Positions 33,991-42,942 are shown, counted from the first letter of the stretch. The stretch is DNA of 64,000 nt from CALIZF01 sp046292445 (GCA_046292445.1 JBKBQT010000008.1:62001-126000), one strand, 5' to 3'. Notes: generated by a model from the sequence alone, not told the origin. Translations and numbers: made by a program.

Positions 33991-34269
33991 TCAGGCCGAA
34001 GCCGTCACCGACAGCGCCTTAACCCGTGCGGACAGGCGCGACACCTTGCGTGCGACGGTGTTCTTGTGCAGCACGCCCTTGGTCACGCCGCGCGCCAGTT
34101 CCGGCTCGGCAAGGCGCAGCGCGGCCGTCGCGGCCTCGGGGCTGCCCGAGGCGATCGCCTCCTCGACCTTGCGCAGGAAGGTGCGGATGCGCGAGCGGCG
34201 CGCCCTGTTGATGTCGTTGCGGCGCTCGGCCTGACGGGCACGTTTCTTGGACTGTTCGGTGTTGGCCAT
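33991..34269 (-). CDS. rpsT: 30S ribosomal protein S20
   Basis: A 92-residue basic protein with the S20 pattern: MANTEQSKKRARQAERRNDI and SRIRTFLRKVEEAI, a helical middle part, and the C-terminal block GVLHKNTVARKVSRLSARVK. It binds 16S rRNA early in 30S assembly. ATG 34269 is canonical. It is followed by its own terminator and then dnaA, the gene order usual for Rhodobacterales. Confidence 0.98.
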   Translation of the reverse strand: MANTEQSKKRARQAERRNDINRARRSRIRTFLRKVEEAIASGSPEAATAALRLAEPELARGVTKGVLHKNTVARKVSRLSARVKALSVTASA

Positions 34270-34438
34270 GGATCTCGTTCTTCCCGGTCGGGTATCTGGT
34301 TGCGCTACACATCACCCCGCCCCGGTCCGATCGACCGGATACGTTCTCGCCAGAGCGGGCCCACGCGCATGTGACCGCAGCACTTACGCCATGCGCGCCG
34401 CGAAGGGAATACCCTCCGTGTCACCCCGCCCGTGACGC

Positions 34439-35215
34439 TCAGCGGTCGCGGAACTGCGGCTCGCGCTTGGCCACGAAGGCCGCCATCCCCTCGCGCCGGT
34501 CCTCGGTGGCGAACAGCGCGTTGAACACACGCCGCTCGAACAGCACGCCTTCGCGCAGCGGCGTCTCGTAGCTGCGGTTGACGCATTCCTTGACCGCCAT
34601 GACGGCGAGGGCCGATTTCTCGGCGATCTTGCGCGCCGCCCCCACCGCCTCCTCGATCAGCTTCTTGGCCGGGACGACGCGGGATACGAGGCCCGACCGC
34701 TCGGCCTCGGCCGCATCCATGAAGCGGCCCGTCAGATGCATGTCCATCGCCTTGGACTTGCCGACAAACCGTGTCAGCCGCTGGGTGCCGCCGATGCCGG
34801 CAACGACGCCGAGGTTGATCTCGGGCTGGCCGAATTTCGCGGTATCGGAGGCAATGATGAAATCGCACATCATCGCCAGCTCGCACCCGCCGCCGAGCGC
34901 ATAGCCCGACACGGCGGCGATGATCGGCTTGCGCACGCGCAGCATCGCCTCGGTTTCGGGGGTGAAGAGATCGGCGGTGAAGACATCGACAAAGCTCTTG
35001 TCCGCCATCTCGCGGATGTCGGCGCCGGCCGCGAAGGCCTTTTCCGATCCGGTCAGCACGATGGCCCGCACCGCGGCATTGGCATCGAGCGCGGCAAGAG
35101 CCTGCGCGAGCTCCGCCAGCAGCTTGTGGTTGAGCGCATTAAGCGCATCCGGCCGGTTGAGCCGGACGAGCGCGACGCCGTCATCGACCTCGACGATCAA
35201 CGTTTCATAGACCAT
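34439..35215 (-). CDS. Enoyl-CoA hydratase
   Basis: A 258-residue crotonase-fold enzyme that hydrates trans-2-enoyl-CoA in beta-oxidation. The oxyanion/CoA segment KAFAAGADIREMADKSF and the catalytic loops GYALGGGCELAMMCDFIIA and FGQPEINLGVVAGIGGTQRL contain both catalytic Glu of hydratases (in CELA and QPEI-N-L-G). Length and C-terminus match short-chain enoyl-CoA hydratases. ATG 35215 is canonical. It lies 170 bases from rpsT and 68 bases after mutM on the same strand. Confidence 0.94.
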   Translation of the reverse strand: MVYETLIVEVDDGVALVRLNRPDALNALNHKLLAELAQALAALDANAAVRAIVLTGSEKAFAAGADIREMADKSFVDVFTADLFTPETEAMLRVRKPIIAAVSGYALGGGCELAMMCDFIIASDTAKFGQPEINLGVVAGIGGTQRLTRFVGKSKAMDMHLTGRFMDAAEAERSGLVSRVVPAKKLIEEAVGAARKIAEKSALAVMAVKECVNRSYETPLREGVLFERRVFNALFATEDRREGMAAFVAKREPQFRDR

Positions 35216-35283
35216 GGTCGGCTCCCCCGTTGGACATCGCGTCCCAGTCCTATCAGGACGCTGGGCCGGTTCAACCCCGCGCC

Positions 35284-36222
35284 TCAGCGCTGGCAGGACG
35301 GACACCAGAAGGTGGATCGCCCGGCCTGCACCATCCGGCGGATCGTCCCGCCGCAGCCGGGGGCGGGGCAGGGCTGCCCCGCGCGCCCGTAGGCGCGCAA
35401 GGCGTGCTGGAAATACCCGAGCGCGCCATCCGCCTGCCGGTAGTCGCGCAAGGACGATCCGCCCGCCGCGATCGCCTCGGCCAGCACGTCGCGGATCACC
35501 GGCACGAGGCGTTCCACACGCGCCGCCGCGATCCGCCCCGCATGGCGCCAGGGCGCGATCCCGGCGCGGTGCAGCGCCTCGCAGACATAGATGTTGCCCA
35601 GCCCCGCAACGATCCCCTGATCGAGCAGCGCCGCCTTGACCGGCGTGCGCTTGCCGCGGAACCGGGCGATCAGATGCGCCGCGGAAAATCCGTTGCCCAG
35701 CGGCTCGGGGCCGAGCCCCGCGAGCAGGCGATGCGCCGCGGCCTCGCCGGTCGGCACGAGGTCCATCGCGCCGAACCGGCGCGCGTCGTTGAAGGTGATC
35801 CGAACCCCGGCATCGGTGGTCAGCACCACATGGTCGTGCAGCGGCATGCCGCCCTGCGCATGGACGAAAGCCCCCGGCATCGCCCCGCGCGCCGCCCCGG
35901 CGCCCGGCGCTCCCGCGTGGGCGAAAGGGGCCGCATGGCCCGCCGCCGGCTGCGGCACCGCATCGCCGGCCGCCGCGATCAGCAGTCGCCCCGACATCCC
36001 CAGATGCACGATCAGCGTCTCGCCGCTGTCGAGATCGGCGAGGATGTATTTCGACCGACGCCGCAGCCCGAGGACACGCACCCCCGTCAGCCGCGCCGCC
36101 ATGCCCGGCGGAAAGGGCCAGCGCAGATCGGGCCGCCGCACTTCGGCGCGCAGGATCACATGCCCGGCCAGCACAGGCTCGAGCCCGCGGCGAACTGTCT
36201 CGACTTCGGGCAATTCGGGCAC
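35284..36222 (-). CDS. mutM: Formamidopyrimidine-DNA glycosylase (Fpg/MutM)
   Basis: A 312-residue base-excision glycosylase/AP lyase removing 8-oxoguanine and FapyG. Start GTG 36222 puts the catalytic Pro directly after the initiator (V-PELPEVETVRRGL). Other markers: LIVHLGMSGRL, ITFNDARRFGAMDLV, GLGNIYVCEALHRAGIAPWR, and a C-terminal zinc finger CPAPGCGGTIRR...FWCPSC. An insertion of about 35 Ala/Gly-rich residues after GMSGRLLIAAAGD makes it longer than usual (about 270-290). It is divergent from ubiE. Confidence 0.96.
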   Translation of the reverse strand: MPELPEVETVRRGLEPVLAGHVILRAEVRRPDLRWPFPPGMAARLTGVRVLGLRRRSKYILADLDSGETLIVHLGMSGRLLIAAAGDAVPQPAAGHAAPFAHAGAPGAGAARGAMPGAFVHAQGGMPLHDHVVLTTDAGVRITFNDARRFGAMDLVPTGEAAAHRLLAGLGPEPLGNGFSAAHLIARFRGKRTPVKAALLDQGIVAGLGNIYVCEALHRAGIAPWRHAGRIAAARVERLVPVIRDVLAEAIAAGGSSLRDYRQADGALGYFQHALRAYGRAGQPCPAPGCGGTIRRMVQAGRSTFWCPSCQR

Positions 36223-36250
36223 CGATCTCTCCCCGCACGGGCGGGCCGCA

Positions 36251-36278
36251 TTGCAGCCCGCCCCCCGCCGCCTATAAG
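36251..36278 (+). promoter_or_regulatory. Putative sigma-70 promoter of ubiE
   Basis: TTGCAG at 36251-36256 and TATAAG at 36273-36278 with a 16-base spacer, 40 bases before the ubiE start, in the divergent mutM-ubiE gap. A good match to the housekeeping consensus in GC-rich surroundings; not experimentally supported. Confidence 0.55.
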
Positions 36279-36317
36279 AAGGTCCACCGGATACAGCCGC
36301 AAGGGCCGCCCCCCGCA

Positions 36318-37103
36318 ATGACCGATACCTCCAGACAAGACGGCGAGACGACCGGCCCGCACACTGGTCCCACAACCCATTTCGGCGCCCGCACCGTGCC
36401 CGAGGGCGACAAGGCCGGCCTCGTGCACGGCGTCTTCAGCCGCGTTGCCAGCCGCTATGACCTGATGAACGACCTGATGTCGGCCGGCATCCACCGCATC
36501 TGGAAGGACGCGATGATGGACTGGCTCGCCCCGCGGCCGGGCCAGCGCCTCGTCGACGTCGCCGGCGGGACCGGCGATATCGCCTTCCGCTTCCTGCGCC
36601 GCGCGCCCGGCGCCTCGGCCGTCGTCTGCGACATGACCGCCGCCATGCTCGACGAGGGCCGCAGCCGCGCCGAGGCCGAGGCGCTTGGCCCCGCACTCGA
36701 CTGGGTGGTGGGCGATGCGATGGCGCTGCCCTTCCCCGATGCGGCCTTCGACGTCTATACGATCAGCTTCGGCATCCGCAACGTCACCCGCCCCGCCGCC
36801 GCACTGGCCGAGGCGTTCCGCGTGCTGCGGCCCGGCGGGCGTCTGATGGTGCTCGAATTCAGCCGCATTCCGAACGAGGCCCTGCAATGGGCCTATGACC
36901 GCTACTCCTACAATGTCATCCCGGCGATGGGCCAGGTCGTGACGGGCGACCGCGACAGCTATCAGTATCTCGTCGAATCGATCCGCCGCTTCCCCGACCA
37001 GAATGCTTTCGCCGCCATGATCGCGGACGCGGGCTTTGGTCAGGTGAAATACCGCAACCTCAGCTTCGGCATCGCCGCCCTCCATTCGGGCTGGAAGCTG
37101 TGA
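36318..37103 (+). CDS. ubiE: Ubiquinone/menaquinone biosynthesis C-methyltransferase UbiE
   Basis: A 261-residue SAM-dependent methyltransferase that C-methylates the demethyl-quinol ring in ubiquinone synthesis. Typical sequence: VFSRVASRYDLMNDLMSAGI, WKDAMMDWLAPRPGQ, the SAM motif VDVAGGTGDIAFRFL, FDVYTISFGIRNVTR, and the family end FGIAALHSGWKL. It is followed by ubiB 124 bases downstream, so the two ubiquinone genes form a cluster; the gap contains an element copy in antisense. A promoter-like sequence lies upstream. Confidence 0.98.
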   Translation: MTDTSRQDGETTGPHTGPTTHFGARTVPEGDKAGLVHGVFSRVASRYDLMNDLMSAGIHRIWKDAMMDWLAPRPGQRLVDVAGGTGDIAFRFLRRAPGASAVVCDMTAAMLDEGRSRAEAEALGPALDWVVGDAMALPFPDAAFDVYTISFGIRNVTRPAAALAEAFRVLRPGGRLMVLEFSRIPNEALQWAYDRYSYNVIPAMGQVVTGDRDSYQYLVESIRRFPDQNAFAAMIADAGFGQVKYRNLSFGIAALHSGWKL

Positions 37104-37114
37104 GACACCGCGCC

Positions 37115-37140
37115 CTTCATCGTTCCCCAAATACTCATCG
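37115..37140 (-). repeat. Dispersed element, copy 5 (antisense to flanking genes)
   Basis: On the minus strand ATGAGTATTTGGGGAACGAT followed by GAAGGG shares AGTATTT and GAACGATGAAG exactly with copy 2. It lies in the ubiE-ubiB gap but points opposite to both genes, unlike the other copies. Confidence 0.45.
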
Positions 37141-37226
37141 CGCGCCCGCCGCCCGCGCTGCCGCCGGGGCGGAGCGACGCCGGTCGGGCCGGGGTGCCAT
37201 GCGGCGCGCCTTCGGCCGGGGCTGAC

Positions 37227-38753
37227 ATGCGCGGGCCCCACAACATCGTGCGGCTCGTCCGCACGCTGGCGACCTTCGAGCGCACCGGCGCCATCGGCGT
37301 CGTGCTCGCCGCGCTTGATGCGCCCCCGCGCCTGCGGCTCGTGGCCCGCATCCTCGGCTGGCCGTTCAAGTGGCTGGGCGAGGCGGGCGACCCGGCGCTT
37401 CCCCCCGCCACGCGCTCGCTGACCGCGCTAGGCCCGGCCTACATCAAGTTCGGGCAGATCCTTTCCACCCGCCCGGACATCGTCGGCGACGAGCTTTCGG
37501 TGCAGCTCAAGTATCTGCAGGACAAGCTGCCGCCGTTTCCCACCGCCGTCGCCAAGCGGATGATCGAGGAGGAGTTGCAGCTTCCCGTCGATACCGTGTT
37601 CTCGGCCTTTTCAGAACCCGTCGCCGCCGCCTCGATCGCGCAGGTCCACCGCGCGCGGATCGCCGAGACGGGACAGGAGGTCGCGGTCAAGGTGCTGCGC
37701 CCGGGGATCGAACGGGCCTTCGCCCGCGACATCGACGCCTTCTACCTTGCCGCGACGCTGATCGAATGGCTTGCGCCGTTCAGCCGCCGCCTGCGCCCGC
37801 GCGACGTGATCGCGCATTTCGAGGGCGTGGTGCAGGGCGAGCTCGACTTCCGGCTCGAGGCCGCAGCCTGCGCCGAATTCGCCGCCAATACCGCGCGGGA
37901 CGAGGGGTTCCGGGTGCCCCGGCCGGTCTGGTTCCTGTCGGGGCGGCAGGTGATGACGCTCGGCTGGGCCGAGGGGATCGGGCTGAACGACAATGCCGCG
38001 CTCGACGCGGCCGGGCACGACCGGCGGGCGCTGGCGGCGCGGGTGCTGCAGCTTTTCCTCAGCCATGCGCTGCGCGACGGGTATTTCCACGCCGACATGC
38101 ACCAGGGCAACCTCAAGGTCGGCGCGGATGGCGAGATCATCGCCTATGATTTCGGCATCATGGGGCGGATCGACGAATACACCCGCCGCGTCTATGCCGA
38201 AATCCTGATGGGCTTCATCCGCCGCGATTATCGCCGCGTGGCCGAGGTGCATTTCGAGGCCGGCTATGTGCCCGCCGACCGCGACATCGACGAGTTTGCC
38301 CGCGCGCTGCGGGTGGTGGGCGAGCCGATCTTCGGCATGGACGCATCCCGCATCTCGATGGCGCGGCTGCTGGCCTATCTCTTCGAGGTGACCGAGCGCT
38401 TCGGGATGCAGACGCGCACCGAGCTCATCCTGCTCCAGCGGACGATGGTGGTGGTCGAGGGCGTGGCGCGCAGCCTCGATCCGCAGGTCAACATCTGGCA
38501 GGTGTCGAGCCCGATCGTCGAAAGCTACATCCGCGAGAATATCGGGCCGCGCGCGGCGTTGCGCGACCTCGGGCGCACGCTCCAGGTGCTCGTGCGGTTC
38601 GGCCCGCGGCTGCCGGCGCTGGTCGAGGCGCGGCTCCTGGCGCAGAACGACCCCCCCCCGCCGCCGCCCCGCCCACCCTTGCACCCGATGGTCTGGGCCG
38701 GGGCGGGGGCCGCGCTGACCGCCGCGGCGATCTGGGTCGGCACGCGGATCTGA
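37227..38753 (+). CDS. ubiB: UbiB-family ubiquinone biosynthesis atypical kinase (ATPase)
   Basis: A 508-residue ADCK/UbiB family protein needed for ubiquinone synthesis. Family marks: the KxGQ motif in AYIKFGQILSTRPDIVG, EPVAAASIAQVHRARI (the Ala-rich loop replacing a P-loop), VAVKVLRPGIERAF (ATP Lys), HADMHQGNLKV, and the metal-binding YDFGIMGRID. A C-terminal hydrophobic segment (PMVWAGAGAALTAAAIWV) anchors it in the inner membrane. ATG 37227 begins MRGPHNIVRLVRTL. It follows ubiE in the same direction. Confidence 0.96.
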   Translation: MRGPHNIVRLVRTLATFERTGAIGVVLAALDAPPRLRLVARILGWPFKWLGEAGDPALPPATRSLTALGPAYIKFGQILSTRPDIVGDELSVQLKYLQDKLPPFPTAVAKRMIEEELQLPVDTVFSAFSEPVAAASIAQVHRARIAETGQEVAVKVLRPGIERAFARDIDAFYLAATLIEWLAPFSRRLRPRDVIAHFEGVVQGELDFRLEAAACAEFAANTARDEGFRVPRPVWFLSGRQVMTLGWAEGIGLNDNAALDAAGHDRRALAARVLQLFLSHALRDGYFHADMHQGNLKVGADGEIIAYDFGIMGRIDEYTRRVYAEILMGFIRRDYRRVAEVHFEAGYVPADRDIDEFARALRVVGEPIFGMDASRISMARLLAYLFEVTERFGMQTRTELILLQRTMVVVEGVARSLDPQVNIWQVSSPIVESYIRENIGPRAALRDLGRTLQVLVRFGPRLPALVEARLLAQNDPPPPPPRPPLHPMVWAGAGAALTAAAIWVGTRI

Positions 38754-38765
38754 CGGGGCGCGCGG

Positions 38766-39296
38766 TCAGCGCGGGCGGTCCTGCGGCACGACCTCCCAGG
38801 CCCCGAAAGCGATCGTGCCCGTCCAGCCCTCCGGCCCGTCGCGCGCCGCGCGCACCGCCTTGACCACGCCGGCATGGGTCACGGCAAGCCGCGGCGCGGG
38901 CCTTGCGCGCCAGTCGTCCAGCGCCGCGCCGACGCGGGCTGCCAGCGCGGCCACCGTCTCGCCCCCGTGCGGGCAGGCATGCATCAGGTCGGCGGCCCAG
39001 GCGTCGATCTCGGCCCGCGGGATCGCGGCCCAGGGGCGCCCCTCCCAGGTGCCGAAATCCATCTCGGCAATGCGCGGATCGATGGCCAGCGTCACGCCGC
39101 GGGCGGCCGCCAGCGCCTCGGCCAGCGCGCGGCAGCGGGTCAGCGGGCTTGTCACCACGACCGCGAAGGGCGGCAGGTCCGCCGCCAGCCGCGCCGCCTC
39201 GGCGCCAAGGTCCGGCCCGGGGGCGAGGTCGGTGCGCCCGTAGCACAGCCCCTCGGCGCCGAGCGGCCGCGTATGCCGCAGCAGCGTCAGAGCCAC
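38766..39296 (-). CDS. Histidine phosphatase, probable alpha-ribazole phosphatase
   Basis: A 176-residue member of the histidine phosphatase (phosphoglycerate mutase-like) superfamily. The catalytic N-terminal LTLLRHTRP is present, followed by SPLTRCRALAEAL, the acid region IAEMDFGTWEGRPWAAI, and the second catalytic His in LAVTHAGVVKAVR. It starts at GTG 39296, overlapping the cobS stop by 10 bases. That coupling to cobS makes alpha-ribazole-phosphate phosphatase (CobC-type, last steps of cobalamin lower-ligand assembly) the most probable role; this part is inference. Confidence 0.8.
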   Translation of the reverse strand: MALTLLRHTRPLGAEGLCYGRTDLAPGPDLGAEAARLAADLPPFAVVVTSPLTRCRALAEALAAARGVTLAIDPRIAEMDFGTWEGRPWAAIPRAEIDAWAADLMHACPHGGETVAALAARVGAALDDWRARPAPRLAVTHAGVVKAVRAARDGPEGWTGTIAFGAWEVVPQDRPR

Positions 39297-40066
39297 GCGA
39301 CCAGCCCGATCAGGAAGCCGATCTCGGAACATTGCTGCACCGCACCGAGGCAGTCGCCGGTATAGCCGCCCAGCCGCCGCTCGTAGATCCGGCGCATCGC
39401 GGCATGGCCCAGCGCCAGCCCGCCCAAGCCCGCCACCAGTGCCATCGGCGGCAGCCAGACCGCCGCTGCCGCGGTGACCGCTGCGGCGCTGAGCGCGACG
39501 ACCGCGGCGCCGGTCCGGTCCACCCCGTCCTGCACCGGCTTGGCCGTGCCATGGTCGCGCACATAGCGGCTCGTGGCCATCGCGAGCACGGCCGAGGCGC
39601 GGCTGAGCGTCTGGCCGGCGATCAGCGCCACCGGCACGGCCGCGGGCGGCAGCACCGCCAGCGCCGCGATGCGGGCCGCCAGCATCAGCCCGAGCCCGGC
39701 CGTGCCATAGGTGCCCAGGCGGCTGTCGCGCATGATCTCGAGCGCGCGTTCCCGCGTGCTGCCGCCGCCGAGGCCGTCGCAGGCATCGGCAAACCCGTCC
39801 TCGTGGAACGCACCCGTCAGCACGAGGCCGAGGGCGACCGTGACGATCGCCGCCAGCACCGGCGGCAGCGCCAGCGCGGCAAGCCAGAACACCGCCGCCA
39901 TCAGCGTCCCGGTCAGCGCGCCCACGGCCGGAAAGTAGCGCGGGATGGCGGCCATCCGCCCCGGCGACCACAGGCCGGCATCGCGCACCGGCAGGCGGGT
40001 CAGGAACTGCACCGCGAGCAGGAACACCGCCCGTTCTTCGGCCAGCCGCGCTGCCAGAGGGTTCAT
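39287..40066 (-). CDS. cobS: Adenosylcobinamide-GDP ribazoletransferase (cobalamin synthase CobS/CobV)
   Basis: A 259-residue integral membrane enzyme that joins adenosylcobinamide-GDP to alpha-ribazole(-phosphate) to complete cobalamin. Marks: AVQFLTRLPV near residues 19-27, RYFPAVGALTGTLMA, the conserved FHEDGFADACDGLGGGSTRE (metal-binding acid residues), MRDSRLGTYGTAGLGLML, and several hydrophobic helices. ATG 40066 is canonical. The downstream phosphatase gene overlaps its 3' end, giving a two-gene cobalamin unit. No cobalamin riboswitch was recognised upstream. Confidence 0.96.
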   Translation of the reverse strand: MNPLAARLAEERAVFLLAVQFLTRLPVRDAGLWSPGRMAAIPRYFPAVGALTGTLMAAVFWLAALALPPVLAAIVTVALGLVLTGAFHEDGFADACDGLGGGSTRERALEIMRDSRLGTYGTAGLGLMLAARIAALAVLPPAAVPVALIAGQTLSRASAVLAMATSRYVRDHGTAKPVQDGVDRTGAAVVALSAAAVTAAAAVWLPPMALVAGLGGLALGHAAMRRIYERRLGGYTGDCLGAVQQCSEIGFLIGLVAWL

Positions 40067-40396
40067 GTCGCCCCGCCCGCGCGGGGGATGGCAGGGCCGC
40101 GCGCGGCCGGACCGGTCGCCGCTGCAAGAGCCTTTGCCAAGGTCCGCGGAACAGGGCCGGCCGCGCCTTTCGCCGCATCGCTGCGGCCATCATGCGCACC
40201 CCGCGCCGTCCGCGACCCCTGTCGGTTGCGGCAATCGCCCTTGGCCCCTTCGCGCATCCTGATCTCCGTCCCAGTCCCCGCGCGGCCTAGCATCGGGCGA
40301 CTTCGCCGCACAAGGGCGCGGGAAAACGACGCGCTGCGCCATTGCCGCCCCGGACCGGCGGTGCTATCTGCCGCACCGCACACGAAAGGATTGAAC
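40067..40396. other. Divergent promoter region cobS / ahcY
   Basis: A 330-base gap with no credible gene. It contains the ahcY promoter candidate on the right side. I looked for an SAH or cobalamin riboswitch; neither a recognisable SAH-riboswitch core upstream of ahcY nor a B12-box upstream of cobS was seen. Confidence 0.6.
40342..40370 (+). promoter_or_regulatory. Putative promoter of ahcY
   Basis: TTGCCG (40342-40347) and TATCTG (40365-40370) with a 17-base spacer, followed after 13 bases by the RBS GAAAGGA (about 40384-40390) and ATG 40397. A short 5' UTR of about 20 bases leaves no room for a riboswitch. Confidence 0.5.
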
Positions 40397-41791
40397 ATGG
40401 CCCGCGATTTCGTCGTCAAGGACATCGGTCTTGCCGGTTACGGCCGCAAGGAGATCATGATCGCCGAAACCGAGATGCCCGGCCTGATGGCCCTGCGCGA
40501 GGAATACGGCGCGGCGCAGCCGCTCAAGGGCGCGCGGATCGCCGGGTCTCTGCACATGACGATCCAGACGGCCGTGCTGATCGAGACGCTCGTGGCGCTC
40601 GGCGCCTCGGTGCGCTGGGCGTCCTGCAACATCTTCTCCACGCAGGATCACGCGGCGGCGGCCATCGCCGAAAGCGGCACCCCGGTCTTTGCCATCAAGG
40701 GCGAGACGCTCGAGGATTACTGGGCCTATACCGACCGCATCTTCCGCTTCCCCGAGGGCACCTGCAACATGATCCTCGACGACGGCGGGGATGCGACGAT
40801 GTATGTCCTCATCGGCGCGCGGGTCGAGGCCGGCGAGACCGACCTGATCGCCGTGCCGACGAGCGAGGAGGAAGAGTATCTCTTTGCCCAGATCCGCAAG
40901 CGCATGGCCGAGGAACCGGGCTGGTTCACCGCGCAGCGCGCCGCCATCCGCGGCGTGAGCGAAGAGACGACAACCGGCGTGCATCGCCTCTATGAGCTGC
41001 ACAAGAAGGGGCAACTGCCTTTTCCCGCGATCAACGTCAACGACAGTGTCACCAAGTCCAAGTTCGACAACAAATACGGCTGCAAGGAATCGCTCGTGGA
41101 CGGCATCCGCCGCGCGACCGACACGATGATGGCCGGCAAGGTCGCGGTCGTCTGCGGCTATGGCGATGTCGGCAAGGGTTCGGCCGCCTCGCTCCAGGGT
41201 GCCGGCGCGCGTGTCAAGGTGACCGAGGTCGATCCGATCTGCGCGCTGCAGGCCGCCATGGACGGGTTCGAGGTGACGCTGCTCGAGGACGTGGTCGAGA
41301 CCGCCGACATCTTCATCACCACCACCGGCAACAAGGACGTGATCCGCATCGAGCACATGCGCGCGATGAAGGACATGGCGATCGTCGGCAACATCGGCCA
41401 TTTCGACAACGAGATCCAGGTCGCCGCGCTCAAGAACCACAAGTGGACGCGCATCAAGGACCAGGTGGACATGATCGAGATGCCTTCGGGCAACCGGATC
41501 ATCCTGTTGTCCGAGGGGCGCCTGTTGAACCTCGGCAACGCGACGGGGCATCCGTCCTTCGTGATGTCGGCGTCCTTCACCAATCAGGTGCTCGCGCAGA
41601 TCGAACTGTGGACCAAGGGCCAGGACTACAAGCCCGGGGTCTACATCCTGCCCAAGCATCTCGACGAAAAGGTGGCGCGCCTGCACCTTGCCAAGATTGG
41701 GGCCAAGCTGACGGTGCTGAGGCCCGATCAGGCGGCCTATATCGGCGTGGCGCCCGAAGGGCCGTTCAAACCCGAACACTACCGCTACTGA
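40397..41791 (+). CDS. ahcY: Adenosylhomocysteinase (SAH hydrolase)
   Basis: A 464-residue NAD-dependent enzyme that cleaves S-adenosylhomocysteine to adenosine and homocysteine, removing the product inhibitor of SAM methyltransferases. Clear family text: RIAGSLHMTIQTAVLIETL, SCNIFSTQDHAAAAIA, INVNDSVTKSKFDNKYGCK, the NAD site VVCGYGDVGKGSAASLQGAG, and the C-terminal KPEHYRY. Length is normal. The window also encodes several SAM-dependent methyltransferases (UbiE, the Hen1-like gene and the one downstream). A hairpin (CGTGGCG/CGCCACG, 41792-41809) follows the stop. Confidence 0.99.
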   Translation: MARDFVVKDIGLAGYGRKEIMIAETEMPGLMALREEYGAAQPLKGARIAGSLHMTIQTAVLIETLVALGASVRWASCNIFSTQDHAAAAIAESGTPVFAIKGETLEDYWAYTDRIFRFPEGTCNMILDDGGDATMYVLIGARVEAGETDLIAVPTSEEEEYLFAQIRKRMAEEPGWFTAQRAAIRGVSEETTTGVHRLYELHKKGQLPFPAINVNDSVTKSKFDNKYGCKESLVDGIRRATDTMMAGKVAVVCGYGDVGKGSAASLQGAGARVKVTEVDPICALQAAMDGFEVTLLEDVVETADIFITTTGNKDVIRIEHMRAMKDMAIVGNIGHFDNEIQVAALKNHKWTRIKDQVDMIEMPSGNRIILLSEGRLLNLGNATGHPSFVMSASFTNQVLAQIELWTKGQDYKPGVYILPKHLDEKVARLHLAKIGAKLTVLRPDQAAYIGVAPEGPFKPEHYRY

Positions 41792-41809
41792 CGTGGCGCG
41801 CCCGCCACG
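41792..41809 (+). terminator. Hairpin after ahcY
   Basis: CGTGGCG-CGCC-CGCCACG directly after the stop; the following CGGGCGCCCTCGCG is GC-rich with no T run, so it is a candidate weak terminator or mRNA-stability hairpin. Confidence 0.4.
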
Positions 41810-41907
41810 CGGGCGCCCTCGCGTGACGGATGGCGCTGGCCTGAACGGCCGGCGCCGTTTACGTTCGTGCGGTATCCGGCGCAGACCGGCGGCATGAGGG
41901 CGAGCGG

Positions 41908-42495
41908 ATGAGCGATGCGGACGGCGGCGCGGCGGCGCCCGGGAAATCGAAACGCGAGGCCGTGCGCGAGCGCCTTCTGGGGCGCATGCCCAAGGGCGGC
42001 GTCGTCGCCGAGATCGGGGTCTGGCAGGGGCGGTTCAGCGAGAAGATCCTCGCGCTGACCGAACCGGCGGCGCTGCACCTGATAGACCCGTGGCTCTATC
42101 AGCCCGAATTCGGCAACACGGGCTTCGGCAAGAAGAAGAACGAACATGCGATGGAGGCGATGCATGACGACGTCGTCGCCCGCTTTGCCGCCGACCCGCG
42201 GGTGACGGTCCACCGGGCAACCTCGGATGCGGCTCTCGCCACCTTCCCCGATGCCCATTTCGACTGGGTCTATGTGGACGGAAACCACAACGAGCCCTTC
42301 ATCGGCAACGACCTGGCGCTGTGCCGGCGCAAGGTCAGGCCGGGCGGGATCATCGCGGGGGACGATTTCAACTGGCAGGCCGAGGCCTGCGGCGCGCCGG
42401 TGCGGCGGGCGGTCGAGGCGCTGGTGGCCGAACTCGGGACGCAGGCGAGCCTCAAGCTGATCGCGAACCAGTGGATGATCCGCCTTCCGGCCTGA
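41908..42495 (+). CDS. Class I SAM-dependent methyltransferase (Methyltransf_24-like)
   Basis: A 195-residue protein. VVAEIGVWQGRFSEKIL is the glycine-rich SAM region, LHLIDPWLY its acidic loop, and FDWVYVDGNHNEPFIGNDLA with KVRPGGIIAGDDFNW the metal/active-site part. It resembles small class I methyltransferases of the type found in cell-envelope and secondary-product loci; the acceptor is unknown. ATG 41908 follows GAGGGCGAGCGG. It lies 116 bases after ahcY in the same direction; the functional pairing with the SAH-removing enzyme is plausible but not demonstrated. Confidence 0.8.
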   Translation: MSDADGGAAAPGKSKREAVRERLLGRMPKGGVVAEIGVWQGRFSEKILALTEPAALHLIDPWLYQPEFGNTGFGKKKNEHAMEAMHDDVVARFAADPRVTVHRATSDAALATFPDAHFDWVYVDGNHNEPFIGNDLALCRRKVRPGGIIAGDDFNWQAEACGAPVRRAVEALVAELGTQASLKLIANQWMIRLPA

Positions 42496-42594
42496 CGCCT
42501 TGAAACTTTCGGTCGCGCGGCCGGCGCGCGGGCGCTAGTCTGCGCCGCGCGCGGGCTTGACCTGCGCACTGACGGGCAGGACAGGGAGAATGCC

Positions 42595-42936
42595 ATGAGC
42601 AAACGGGACGATCTGATCGCGAAATATGCCGCCGCCCTTCGGGACAAGACCGGGGCGGAACCCGACATGGCGCTGCTGACCAAGGTGACCATCGGCTGCG
42701 GGCCGTCGATCTACAATGCCGACAGCGAGACGATCGCAGCATCCGATCCCAGCGAGGTGGAGCGGGTGCGCACCAATTTCCTCATCAAGAAGCTCGGCCT
42801 GCCCGACACGCCCGACCTCGCCGCGGCCCTCGACGCAGCCTTCGAGGCCTACGGCAAGTCCGATCGCAACAAGTATCGGCCGGCGATCTACTATATGCTG
42901 GTCAAGCACTTCGGCAAGGAAGCCGTCTACGCCTGA
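42595..42936 (+). CDS. DUF2853 family protein
   Basis: A 113-residue small soluble protein with the DUF2853 pattern: SKRDDLIAKYAAALRDK at the start, the middle TKVTIGCGPSIYNADSE, IKKLGLPDTPDL, and the end NKYRPAIYYMLVKHFGKE. Structure is helical; function unknown. It stands alone, with an RBS (AGGGAGAATGCC) before ATG 42595 and a strong terminator after the stop. Confidence 0.85.
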   Translation: MSKRDDLIAKYAAALRDKTGAEPDMALLTKVTIGCGPSIYNADSETIAASDPSEVERVRTNFLIKKLGLPDTPDLAAALDAAFEAYGKSDRNKYRPAIYYMLVKHFGKEAVYA

Positions 42937-42942
42937 TCGCGC

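Noticed and set aside
40260..40396. SAH riboswitch upstream of ahcY
   Set aside because: No recognisable core sequence, and the likely promoter leaves a leader of only about 20 bases.
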